Source: Tigriopus japonicus (Eukaryota > Arthropoda > Copepoda > Harpacticoida > Harpacticidae). Taken from it: 64,000 bases of DNA. Of the stretch, positions 46,230 through 58,300 are shown piece by piece. The notes beneath the pieces are model-generated. The model worked only from the letters and a program-made list of their open reading frames with translations, did not search any database and was not told where the DNA came from. Position numbers and translations under genes: made by a program. The stretch covers positions 1,030,358 to 1,094,357 of the forward strand of contig JAAGOF010000109.1 of assembly GCA_010645155.1 (NCBI GenBank), given 5' to 3'. Numbering within the stretch: the first letter of the stretch is position 1; each line of letters starts with the position of its first letter.

Positions 46230-46556
46230 CTAATTGAAATTTAATTCAAAGTAACTCAATTCCAATGTCAAAGTAATTGTGATTGTAATTGACTAGAAAT
46301 GAAAATAAAGTAATTCCAATTATCTGAATTTGAAAGTGATTGTATTAACTACTTTTGGACCAAATGTAGTTGCAATTGCTTCCTTTTGAAGCCAATGTAA
46401 TTGGCATTAATTACTGTTGAAAGCAATGTAATTATAAATGATTACATCTAAATGTCATGTAATTGTATTGAATTCCTTGTAAATCAAATGTAATTTTAAT
46501 TCGCTACATTTACAGGCAATGTAATTGTATTTAATTACATTTCGAAAGAAATTTAC
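46230..46556 (+). repeat. Degenerate ~31-bp tandem array (ATGTAATTG)
   Basis: At least six head-to-tail units of 30-32 bp from 46361 onward, each starting (A)ATGTAATTG or a one-base variant and often containing ATTACAT(T). More diverged units extend left to about 46230. Inverted and direct matches to the same word lie at 45480-45680, so the whole 45480-46556 block may be one old non-autonomous transposon with subterminal repeats. The superfamily is unclear. Confidence 0.7.
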
Positions 46557-46730
46557 ACTAGTCTGTTGTCAAGTTGGATTCCATTCCCGAAATGATCGAC
46601 TAAATATCTCGGAACGTTATTGAAGTTGATCCAAACAAACCTCCAAACGTTTGTGTGGTCGATGCCGGGATCCGTGACTCATTCAACCCGTGGAAATATC
46701 CAGAAATCTGAACTTTTGCATTGAATTATC

Positions 46731-49700
46731 ATGGATGATTTAACGACTCTCATACAGCATCTAAATTGTGACAAAAAAGTGCAAAGGAAAAAAAATCTTC
46801 TTAAGATCAAAGACGCCATATCAACATTGGATGACAACAATCTGAAGCTCATTTGGAGCCATCATCAACGAGATCTGATCAAAACTTTGGAAGATGAAAG
46901 CGAGCGATGTCGAGAAATTGGTGGTGAAATCCTCCTTCTAATCCTGAGCTCCTCCTCTGCATGTCATATTGATCCTGGAGCCAATGTGTTAATCCCCAGG
47001 ATCAAAATATCCATCACCGTTGAACCAGTCGAGTCTTCGGAAGAAGTTCGGCTCATTTTGGCCCAAATCTTGACACAACTGGCCCAAAAACGGTTTACAG
47101 AACAAATCCGACCTCTCATGGATGATTTGATGAAGATTGTTCAACAATTGCTGTTGGACTCTTTTCCACAAATCAAAATTCAAACGTGTCAACTGATTCA
47201 GGATTTATCCAATGTCTTGGCCGATGATTTCCACTTGAATGCTGGATCAGCTCTGTTACCGAATCTAATCAAGAATTTAAACCATCAACAGCAAAAAGTC
47301 CGAATCTCCAACATCAAGGCCTTGGGTAAGTAAGATTGTGATATGATGTTCCATTATTCTAATGATTTGCTTTTGGCAGGTTGCGTTTGCCAACATGGAT
47401 CAAGCGAGGATTTCAAGCAAGCAGCTCCTCAATTGGCGCAAAGGCTTTTTGATCCCATACCCGGGGCTCGATTGGCCATTGGAGAGGTGTCTGGATCTTT
47501 GGCTGTCAATTGGAATTACCGACACGTCAATGCCGCCTTACTTCTTCCACTTCTAATCACAGGGTAAGAGCACCTTATTTGTTTAGATACCGGGTGCGCC
47601 ACTTAAAATCGTGCTGAAAAACCATCAATTCTGGACAATCAAAATCTTGAATAAATAGATCATAAGGCAAAAAAATCAATATCAGTATTATTATCAGATA
47701 ATACATACATATAATATTTCATATGATATGTCAAAAGAAGGAGACTTCCCCTCCTCTGTAAAGTTGTTTTCATAGAAAATTCCCTAAAATTGAGACCTGG
47801 AGAAAATATAGACCATACTTTTGTCAATTTGTGAGGGGGCAAAAAGTCTGACATCTTGATCTCATGACGTTAAATTTAATGACATATTGGAATTTTTTTT
47901 TATTGTTTGAGTTGATGCGATAATTTATTCCATGCACCATGCTCGAATTTGAGTGACGCACCTTGTAGAGGCAAAATACTTTATCTCATTAGTTTGGAGG
48001 ACGAGTATCCGGATAATCGTCATCGGGTTCATGTTCTTTGGGAAGAAGCTGGAGCAAGTTGGTTAAAAGATGAAGTGGCCAAAGATAAGCGAATTAAAGA
48101 TTTGGCAGACTTTCCTAGTGAGCCCCCTTATCATTATCCTGCCAATGGTGAGTCGCTGATCTGTTTGTTTCAAATTATTTGGAAGCAAAGGAATATGATC
48201 GATTTCAGTTGAACGACCTTCATTGGGTTGTCGTTTGTGGATTGGTCGGACATTTTTCAAATTAAAAGAAGCATTGGCCCATGATCTCAAGGATTGGTTG
48301 GTTGAAACGAGGGTGAAAACTGCCCAGTTGCTTAACATTCTCATCCTTCACATGGAGAATGAAATCGTGGCCTTTGCTGAGAATGTCTTGAACTTGTTTA
48401 GAACGGGTATTCGCGATATCGAAAGCCCCGTTCAAAATTACGTAAGCCACGCTTGAAATTAAGAATAAAAACTCGAAAAAAATAACCATAGTTTCTTATT
48501 AGGTCTGTCGATCAGCAAAGCTTTTTGGGTATTTTGTCCCACCACGTCATTGGATGTCCTTGGTGACTTCAAGGATTCAAGAAGATCCCAATGTTCATGA
48601 TCTAAAGGTATTATCTTCCATTCTGAGCGGAACCGATCCGGTTTTACTCGAAGGACATCTGGAAGACCTCGGATTATTTCTTCAAGAGGACAATATTTGC
48701 TTGAAGATGGATGTACGGGTTTGATTAGAACATCCCGTTGAAGTTGGAAACTTTAAAAGCTTGGTCTGATTTTAGGATCTTCATTTGAGAGCCATGTTGG
48801 ATGTTAGTAATTCCCTAATATCCGTGTGTCAAGACAAATCTTCGATGATTCAAGCCCATTTATTCAAGATCCTTTTCTCCGTGTATGCTCTTGCTCAAGA
48901 TGTGAGTGTCAAAGCTAGTGGAAAAGGTGAGTGAGTCAATTTCATGAGGGATTAATCAAGTATGAAAAACAACTTGATTTTCTTTTTTTTAGAGTTTCTG
49001 GTTCATATGGCATCGTTATTTGGTCACGATTCGCTTCAGACCTTAGTCAAATTGGAAATGGGACCGTTATTGAAACAATTTAGGACCAATTGTTCCGATT
49101 GGGGCTCGACTTCTTATGAGTTGACGATATTCACCCATCTTCTGAGTGAAGCTCAAGATGGTTCTGGATTTTATACGGACGACATCCTAGCCATCTTTAA
49201 AACGACCTTGAAGGAAGGAAATCCTCCTGAGCTTAAAATACAAATTCTTCTGTGTTTGGCCAAACAAATGAAAAATTGCCAGGAAACGTTGAATTCTCAG
49301 AAACAATTTCAAAACTATTCCAAAACCGTGATAACAAGTGAGTTAAAATCATTTCATTGAAACCTATGAGGATCAAAATATGGCCGAAAGTTAATTCTTG
49401 TAATCTTTCCAAAATCAGATTTTTTTTTATAAGAGCAAAGTGGCTTGATGTAGAGATTTTAATAAGAAGGTTTCGTCCGTGATGCAGGCATTAGAAAATC
49501 AATGACAAAAAATAACACCTTTAACAACCAGGGTACATTAAGAGTTCATTCGATTATTTTTACCACTGAATTTTTGATCTGACGTTTTCTATTTCAAGAA
49601 ATTTTTTGAAATTTTGAATGAAAAAAAAGGTTTTATTGCTGCAATTTTTTTTTAAATACTTCAACATGATCAGTATCAATAGACGCATGACGAAAGAAAA

Positions 49701-51042
49701 TGGTAAGAGGGGCATTGAAATTTCGTCTTGTTAAACCTTCAGAAAGGCCCTGATGAACTTCAGGGGCGAAAAAAAATCCGCCGTGTGTGTTAGTGAATTA
49801 CGTCGGGACGAGGAAATACGAGTGTGATACATTTATCTTTCTGATTCATGTTACCGGAGCTTTTTATTTTTGTCTTATCAATTGAGGGAAATGTGATCAC
49901 ACTGGGTAATTTTTTAGGATATTACTATGAGTTTCTTTGACATAACTTCGTCGTTAATTACCTACCAAACTTCCTTGCTTTTTGGTTCATTCTTCCGAGA
50001 TGTACACAATTGGTACCTCATGTGACATTTGATGTTTTAACCCTAAGTAAAAACATCACTCAACATTTTTGATCTAAACAAAGTCCTATAACTTAAAGCA
50101 TTTCGGAGAACTACAGAGAGTTAAGTAAGGTTAATCAAAAGAAAAAATGAGAAAATTATAAAAATATCTCCCACACAAACACATCTTATTTCCACCCAAT
50201 TAGGTCAAAAAAAGGGATTGTAACAATCTTTATTTACAAATTTTTCCTCTAATACTAATGGAGTTAAATCGAAATTCCGTGCACATTTCTTAAAAATCGT
50301 TTACTTTGAATTGCATTTTCAGCCTTGGTTCTACCTCATTTGGAATGGCATGCCGGTCAAAAGGCTCAAGCCGTGAGATTAGGCGCAATTTCAGTCTTAT
50401 GGAGCATGTTTGCATCCAAAGTGGTCGACCACGTGCGTTTGGAGCCAATTTTGAGCTTGATCTTAGCTCAAATGAACAAACTGGTTGAGGACAACTCGGA
50501 GCCAGTCAGAAGTTTAGTGTTAAAAACTTTTTACGAGATCTTTGATATATTTGGACGACATTTTCCTGAGGACGAGCTTCTAAAATCGTTGAAAAGTGAG
50601 AAGACTGAGTCGAAAATTAATATAGATACTTTTTGATGTAGCCAAATTTGCTTTCAGTTATTGATCAACGATTAAATGATGTCTCCGACGAAGTTAGAAT
50701 GATGACGTTAGAGGTTCTGCAAAAGAGTTTCGAGAATTTCCGGGAAGCCCCCAGCCAAAGAATATCTGACTATCTAGGCCATTTAATACCAAAATTGGTG
50801 CTTCACATGGATGATGAAAATGCCAAAATACGAAGTGCATCAATGGGTACGTTTTTACCAACTTTGAGAAATTGCATCGCTTTTCAACATGTGCCTCTTT
50901 TTTAGATACTCTGAAGCACCTCAGTCAGCACTCTTCACTTCCTTTGAAGTCCGTTGTGGCCGAAAAAGGTTCTCAGAATAAACATCAACAAGAAGTTGAT
51001 GCTCTTTTAGACCATCTATCGACATTAAATATGAATTGCTGA
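46731..51042 (+). CDS. DNAAF5: Dynein axonemal assembly factor 5 (HEATR2)
   Basis: Cytoplasmic HEAT-repeat protein needed to preassemble axonemal dynein arms. Ten exons: 46731-47325, 47380-47563, 47993-48147, 48209-48441, 48503-48712, 48776-48926, 48993-49337, 50323-50595, 50658-50846, 50906-51042. Every junction has GT..AG ends and keeps frame, giving 823 residues (human 855). Family marks include GCVCQHGSSEDF...LAQRLFDPIPGAR, the loop LEDEYPDNRHRV, PPYHYPANVERPSLGCR, DLKDWLVETRVKTAQLL and the C-terminal HEAT units VIDQRLNDVSDEVRMMTLEVL. Exon 5 could end six bases later (CGG|GTTTGA instead of GAT|GTACGG), adding two residues. Intron 2 holds a MITE, and intron 7 (985 bp) is the only other long one; the rest are 50-80 bp. 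The call is strong and the exon chain complete. Confidence 0.95.
47590..47965. mobile_element. 376-bp mariner-like MITE in DNAAF5 intron 2
   Basis: Flanked by TA on both sides (47588-47589 and 47966-47967). Terminal inverted repeats CCGGGTGCGCCACTTAAAAT and CAAGGTGCGTCACTCAAATT match at 19 of the first 25 positions. A TA target and GGTGCGTCACT-type ends fit the Tc1/mariner superfamily. The interior has no transposase. It ends 27 bp before the exon 3 splice acceptor, so it fills most of the intron. Confidence 0.8.
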
Positions 51043-51053
51043 GGTCAAAACCG

Positions 51054-51059
51054 AATAAA
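51054..51059 (+). terminator. Poly(A) signal of DNAAF5 (AATAAA)
   Basis: Canonical AATAAA 12 nt after the stop codon, implying a 3' UTR of only a few tens of bases. Confidence 0.7.
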
Positions 51060-52317
51060 CAAGGTTTTCAGAATATCTAATGTTTGCTTGAAATTGGATG
51101 TTTGTCTTGTGTTTTCTGAAGTGTGAACAAGTATAAAATTAATTGCCATTGAATCATGAATTTTATGGAGGGCTTCCTTCTAGTTACTCAAATTACATTT
51201 GCTTCAGGGCTTAACAAGTTGATACGTCAAACTGGAGAGCAATGTAAATTTCGCAACAGATCTATGGATAATTTTGCAACTTGATGTGTCTGTTAATTTG
51301 GTAAAAAGACTTGATGACCAGTGACTGACCAGAGGGTCCAAGAAGGGCAAAAAAGCAAGAAAATGTTGAGTTTATTTATCACTTTTCATTTTATTTTTGG
51401 CCCTTTTAACCTTTGTTTCAAATGACGTTAAGGTGCCTTTCATTTGCATTCTTTTCTCTTCAGACTCCAAACCTGCTTAGGATAAGTCATATAAATTTTC
51501 TATGAATCAATATTTTTTTTATTATAGAGTGGCTCTTGTCCTGTTCTTTTTGTGGTAATATGTAGAAATAACGGGATGTTAACAGAACAAGCACTTTCAT
51601 CAACTGACTTACATTCTTGAGTTAGATGAGATTAGTGTTTTTTTATAAAGATGACGGGAATTGGGGGAAGGGAAGCCGGCTTTTAGTCCGTAATAAGATC
51701 TTTCATCATTTTGGCATTCGCAAGGTTGACCAACCCATTTGCATCTACTATAAAAGTATAAAATGCCAATGACTTTAGTGGAAGATTGGGGGATCAGGGG
51801 ATGTTCGGTTGGTTCTCTGTTCTCATTTCATCACAAGGGGACATCAGCAAGGTTAATAAATTATGAATGACTTAGATTGGCATGAATAACGACAATTAAT
51901 TGATCGTTTCCTTGCTTCATTCCTGGCACAGAGATGACCTCAAGATCGCTTGGGACGAATGAATCCACAATTTGACTGGTGGAAGGAGGTTCAACTCCAG
52001 TTTTCTTCTTGGCACATTTGATTGGTCGGACAATGATAAAAAAGGCGTGTTTTGATTTCTTGAAAGTTAGAGCTTGAACAAATGGGCGGGGCAAGGCGGG
52101 ACAAATCCGGGCGTCCGATCGACTAGAATCAATCGCCACGCGTTCTCCTCTTCCTGGTTTTATTTACAAATGGTTTCTTGTTCATGGCTTGAATGGATGT
52201 GGGTGGACAGTACTTGGGGTTTTGATGAGGATGATGTGGTGGTAGTGAATATGGTAACATGGTGTTCACATTAATCAGACCTTGAGTTTCATTCTTCCTC
52301 CACGGTTCAATTCACCT
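51060..52317. other. Intergenic between convergent DNAAF5 and amphiphysin
   Basis: No gene. The right part is amphiphysin 3' UTR; a minus-strand frame at 51861-52139 lies in or beyond it and is not supported as coding. Confidence 0.6.
52159..52164 (-). terminator. Poly(A) signal of amphiphysin (AATAAA)
   Basis: TTTATT on the + strand is AATAAA for the minus-strand gene, 154 nt after its stop codon. Confidence 0.5.
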
Positions 52318-55300
52318 TTAAATGGGTCGCGTGAAATTGGCCGGAAACATGCCCTTTTCGCCTGTGCTCTCCTTGATTCCAGTCAACCAACCCTCCTCCT
52401 GCAACAATTGTAAAAGAATGTGAGTATTTTCATAATGCTTCCTTTTTTTACTCTGATATTTTTGTACCAATTTGCTCAAGGTTATAATTCATGTGGTAAT
52501 GAAGTGAAAGTGCAGATTTAGTGGTCAAATTAAAAGAAACCATAAGAAAAAGATTGACCTTATTCATTTCCATCTTTTCCTCATTAACCGCAGAGCAGCT
52601 TAAAATATACAGGGTTGGGTTGAGCATTGGTTGCCTGACTTTCGTTAAAATTTGTTTCGACTTAAAAACATTAATCGGCTGGTTTAAGGAATATGAAAAT
52701 TTATCCGATCTTAACTTAAAAAAAAGTGAAGAAACCCAAGTTGTGCAAAAAGTTGTAACATCCAACACTTGCGAATGGCAATCACACGGAAAAGAACAAA
52801 TTGCTGTAATTCAGGCAATCAATTCAAATAATGCTGATTGGTTGGATCAGTCAATCTATTCCACATCAAAATGGCTGAACCTCAAACCTGAAGAATCAAA
52901 GCTGGATATACTGATAGGCGTTGCCGCCAGCAGCAATATCATATTTGAACAGAGTTATTTTTACATCAAGAGACATTATGTGCTAAATTTATATTTTGGT
53001 CAGCGGCAAAAATATGCTAACTCCAAGATATACTACTATATCGCGATATCGAGCATTCCTATACTCAGCTTTGAGTGTAATTGCCAAGTTGGCAAAAAAA
53101 ATCAGACACTTTTTTCCTCTTCCCGGCCCAACCCTGCATATTAACAAATACAGTAGCTTCTCACCTGTTCCTCTGGGTCCTCGTAGGGGATCACTTGTAT
53201 GACTTCTCCCACATCAAAATTGAGCTCATCTCCATCCTCGGCTTGGTATTTGTAGCTAGCTTTCACCTTGTACAGCACTCCTGAGGGCAAATTGTCCGTG
53301 GAAGCTCCTGCAAATCAAACAGGGAAAAAACACGCTAGAACTCTGGCCTTTCAATTCCCTTAAAAATACGGTGTGAACATCAATACTTCTTGGCAAGGTC
53401 ACACCATTATTATTACCACCACCACCACCACCACAGTAGTGCGAATAAAAACAGATCATTATTAAATGGGCTTCAATCTAACCATCGGCCATGCTTTTGA
53501 TTTATGGATGGATTAATGCGGTACCTACCCACTGGGATGTCATAGGTGTCTTGATTGGAGTACCTATTGTTGTTGGAACTTCCTGCAGCCCCTCCCCCAT
53601 TGGAGGTGTTCTCGACTTTTTCATATTCTTGCTGATGGAAAGTGCTTGAACCCACGCGTTTGGAAGAAGAAGACAACGAGGACGAGTTTCCGTTGATGGC
53701 TAGAAGGTTAGAAAAATCAGGCCCCGATGGAGAGATGAAAAGACATCACCAGGATCACAAAGAAGAGCATACATGACAAAGACGCTTCAGGGGACAAGTG
53801 GGACATTAGATAGAGCGATCCAGTCAAGCTTAGCACACCAAAAGAGACCGGGATGACCTTGATCACGGGTCTACTTGACATTTAGAATCGGTTTTGGCAC
53901 AACAAACCTTGATCAATGGTTTACAGAAGAAAAAAAAACTGGCAAACAAACTGGTTAGTACCGTTTGCATAGGTTTTCAGTTTTTGGTGAATTCTGAATT
54001 CACGAGTATTTTGTACAAAAAGTCCTTTAATATGCCGCTTTCAATTTCGATCTTAAATTTCGGGTTTACATTGGTGACATAATGGGTGCAAAAAATCAAC
54101 TTCATTATTGAGACAGTGATTGATATTGACTTCTAAACATAAATATCTTCCAAATTTGGGGCGACTACCATATGTGTCTCATAAACAAAATCATGGAAAA
54201 CGAAGACCGTGGGAAAAGACTTGGCATTTTCTTTTGTGTTTTCCAAATAGACCAGAACGAAAAACTGTACGCTCAAAAACAATCATTTAATTCTTCATTT
54301 CAGGCACTTTGGCCATCTACCTTTTAGAGCGGGGTAACTATTGACTTAGATTTACGATTGAGCCGAAAATTAAGATATGCATGCAGTCAGTGAGTCGCAC
54401 AACCGGTCTCATCGAAAGTAGTCTTCCGGCAAAAATAGCATTTACAACTTCCTAGCTATTAAATGGAACCCAAGAGTCTAGCTAATTAGCGTTCTAATTA
54501 CCTTTTGGGGGCGATGAGAGGCTGTTCGAGGTCGGGCTTGAGTTGAATGAGGTTGGTGAAGCGAGGGGCAAAGGCTTGGGGAGAACCTTCCGTGGTAACG
54601 TGCCTCTTTGCACCTCCTTGGCGAGTTTGTCGATGATGGCTTCCAATTCACTGAACACCTGGAACAAACAGAAATATAGGGTCCTTTGAGAGAGTCTTTT
54701 TTTTCTATAAGGGAAGTCCGATCAACTTACTTTGGATGTCTCTGTGTGAAACACTTCCTCAGCTGCGAATAACGTTTGCATGTTGGTCACTAAGAATAAA
54801 GCTCTGGAGTCGTACAATGCGGGGAGTTCATCGTGTAGTTCCGAATTCAAGATCTCGTAAGTCCGTTTAGCTAATTCCATCTGTTCCTTTGCCCTGAAAA
54901 TGATAATTTGAGAGATTTTACGGTCACACTCTTTGCATGCAATTAAGAGCAATGAGGAATTGATAGCCTCAAGTTTAAGTTTTAAAGCAATAGGTCGCAT
55001 GTTAACGTCAATAGTTAAAAAAAATCCAGCATACCAAAATCAAGTCTGTTTAACATAGATAATAGTCTCAATACATCAGCGGCATATGATGATGAGAAAA
55101 ACTTAAGGAACGTTAAATTGACTTCAGTTTCGTACGATAGAGCCATTTCAATTAATGATGACAATATGCAACCTATCTTTGTAGTAATTATGTTTTGGCG
55201 GATCCTTCTTTGGATGACTTTGTCTACCCTTCTTTCGCCCACGCCTAAAAGTATTTCAAAATGCTACTATCAAATGGCAAAGCACCTGCTTCCAAAATCA

Positions 55301-58300
55301 AGGCGAGCTAATTGTGCACTAACATCTCTTTGAGCACAATGTTTATGTAAATAAATGAACCCAGGAACATAGTCGTATGCTAATGAATGAACAAGGGAGA
55401 ACTACATTCATCGAATAGGCTATTTTGAATAATGGAAGACCGTTAATTAAAGATTGGCAGTCTCAAGTGTTTTGAGCTTTACTCTTAATTCCCTTTCTTA
55501 CCCACCCAGAAGGCACATAAATCCCAAATCATTGCAATTTTTACCAATACCTGTTGATATAATTTTTAGTTTAGATACCATGAAATAAAAGTACTTTTTA
55601 TCATAACGTAAAGCATTATAATGTATCAAAATTGAATTGTATTTGGCTTGCTCAAATTTATCTTTAAATAAATTGGAACTAAATGGGCCTTGATTGAGGC
55701 CCTCTTAGCTTATCTTCAAATAATAGTTCTTTTAGGTTTATCTTACGAACCAGATTGTTTCCCTCAAACCCTTAACTTAATCACCAGGCCCTCTCATTTT
55801 TGTAATTTTTCACCATCATCATTGCCTCTGTAGTGCAAAATTATAGGCACATCTCTCACTCACCTTGCGAATTTCCCTTCATTTCTGCCCGCGCTGTTCT
55901 GCATGGACTGAATCACGTGTCGTTCCTTGTCATAATCGATTAATTTCCGGCCTCTCTTGTCAATCTTCTTCCTCATCTCAGGGAATTGTCCCTGATACGT
56001 GTTCAACGGGATCAGCACCTGGTCACTCAATTTATGAGCCAAATCCGCCCAGAGCATCTCCTGGTTCTGACTTTGCACATACAAAAGGTCGTGACCTGTC
56101 CATTGTGACTCGTACACTTCAGCCAGGGTTTCCATTAGATTCTTGTTGGCATTTTGCATGGCTGAAAGCAGAAATTATTTGCATATTCCATGGTTCACGG
56201 CAGCGTTGCCAAGGGGTTTCAAGCCGACACTGCCAAAAGCGGTTTGAAATACTGCCATCTTCTTTCACTCACGGCCATTTGACAAATAAATTGTAGCTCT
56301 CGCCGAAATTTTCCTTTCTCGTTTCTTCAGTTCGAAAATACTGCCACTTTTCAAACACTGTTGGTTTTTTTTTTGTTAAAAGTGGAAACAAAAACTGACA
56401 CCTGGCATCGCTAGTTCAAGGAATGCCCACATGGTACGTAGTCATTGATTTCGGAAATGGAAATTTGAAACGAGGAAGTACTGTTGGGTTTTCGTTAGAA
56501 ACACGTGCTGAAAAGTAAGCCCTCAAATGCCAAAAGAGATCAAATGGGGTAGATGAACAATAGCTTTTGCATATATTTCTCGTCTCTTTCACCAAGTTAT
56601 GGTCGAGAAAGTAGTGACAATGCAATTAAAATGCACTTGGATCTCTTGGCAAGTTCCCACATATCTGCTATTTATTTTGGAATGAGCGAAAGTTGGCAAA
56701 TTCTCTATGATCGTGTGAGAGCCATTATCACTTTCGACCATAAACGGGAATTTCTGCCACTGATATTATTACCTTTGATACATCTTATGTAGTTGCTGAT
56801 ATCCTTATGGAGACGATTGGCGTGAGCTTGCTGAAGATTGAAGTTCTGGAGGTGCTCTTCGAAAATGTCATCCGTGGTCTTGTCCGCTTTGCCTAGGTTT
56901 TGAAGGAGCTGAAAGAGGACGCGAGAACATTGGTGAGAACTGAGAAACAAGTCATCATTGAAAATCAATTATGGGCCTCTTCATCTCAGCAATCTTCTTG
57001 GCCTTGAATTGGGCAGAGAATGAGAAAAAGGGAGGCAAAAAGAATGATGAGATGGCAAGAACACGCCTTGCTCAACACTGAACTAATGTGAGCCTAATTT
57101 CGGGCACTTCATGGTTGAAAGCGACTGAATTCCGCCTCCTCATGGAATACGTAGAATAAGGCATGTGTTCAAAGTAGTGAATAATTGCCATTTCCGTATA
57201 CCTCTTTTAAAGAAATTGCCTCGAGACAATGATCTATTTTGTTTGCGGGAGTGCAGGACCGCCATTTATTTTAGAAAAACAGGGTGGGTCCTTATCAGGT
57301 TCAATTAATCACTAATGAACAGATCGATCTGCCTAAAAAGTAATGCTCTATCAAGGATTTTGACAATTTCGATCCAATCATCAATTAAAATTGAAGAAAG
57401 AGGTGGTTGCTTTACTCATGAGCTAATGTGTGGAACAAAAATCAACGTTTAGTTTTATCTGTTTTTAGGGTGTGTTCTATGACGGTTTTTTAGAAGCTAC
57501 TGTATGTAATCTCCAATGCTGTTAAGTTATCATTTATCAGATAGGGCTTGGATTGAAATGCAAGCCAAAAAAGCTCGAAGAAATGTTGTTTTTTTTACTA
57601 TCAGCTTTTTGGAAAATATACTCAAACCACGCTTGATACTACATTTAAAGCATAACCTCCTTGTTATTCTGTCCTTTCTTTAAGAGACTCAAATGTGTCA
57701 AACAAAACAGGAAAAGATGAAAGAGGCGGAAAAGTGTTCTTTTTTTAACTCCATTTCTTCAAGTATTGGATCAGTTTCGGTTTAATCAAGCATGTCCGGA
57801 ACGAATTTTGCTGCTTCTCTTTCGATATTTCTAAAAAATGACTCTTTTTTAGCATAAACAAACAGATTCTTCTCCATTGACATTTTCCTATAGTTACTAG
57901 AATGAACGAATTGTCATTCAGGCAAGTAAAACTTGGACTGACATAAATTAGTAGAATTAATTGAAACCCGAAAAATTCCTGTTTTCACCGCAATAAATCA
58001 TTTGTATCACAGTTAAATGAAACTAAAACGTTGTCAAAATTCAACGAGCCTGGAGCAAAGTAAAGTTAGAGCCCTCAACAAACGGTTCGACACCCACTCA
58101 TGACTTTAAATGCGTTCAATGTCTAACATGAAATGATTCGGTCACAAAACACCCTGTTCTCACAAACATACGAGTAAATACTGTCACGTGTACCTTCAAT
58201 AAGATAATTTCAGGTTGAATTTGAATCATTTTTCACTTGACTGAATATGAAATCTTAAAACAGGTAGCCGATGAATTTCAATTGACCAAGCTCCACATAT

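Larger units (their letters stand above)
43621..46730. other. Intergenic HEXIM-DNAAF5 (head-to-head genes)
   Basis: The first 600 bp upstream of HEXIM are G/C-rich and promoter-like. After about 44700 the DNA is AT-rich and repetitive, with TAATTG/CAATTA words from 45480 on and the tandem arrays listed separately. The DNAAF5 promoter must lie in 46560-46730, the only non-repetitive stretch before its ATG. Confidence 0.5.

Noticed and set aside
47660..47854. Minus-strand frame inside DNAAF5 intron 2
   Set aside because: Falls within the mariner-like MITE; not related to transposase as far as I can tell.
51861..52139. 92-codon minus-strand frame
   Set aside because: Lies downstream of the amphiphysin stop and mostly past its poly(A) signal; no family similarity.
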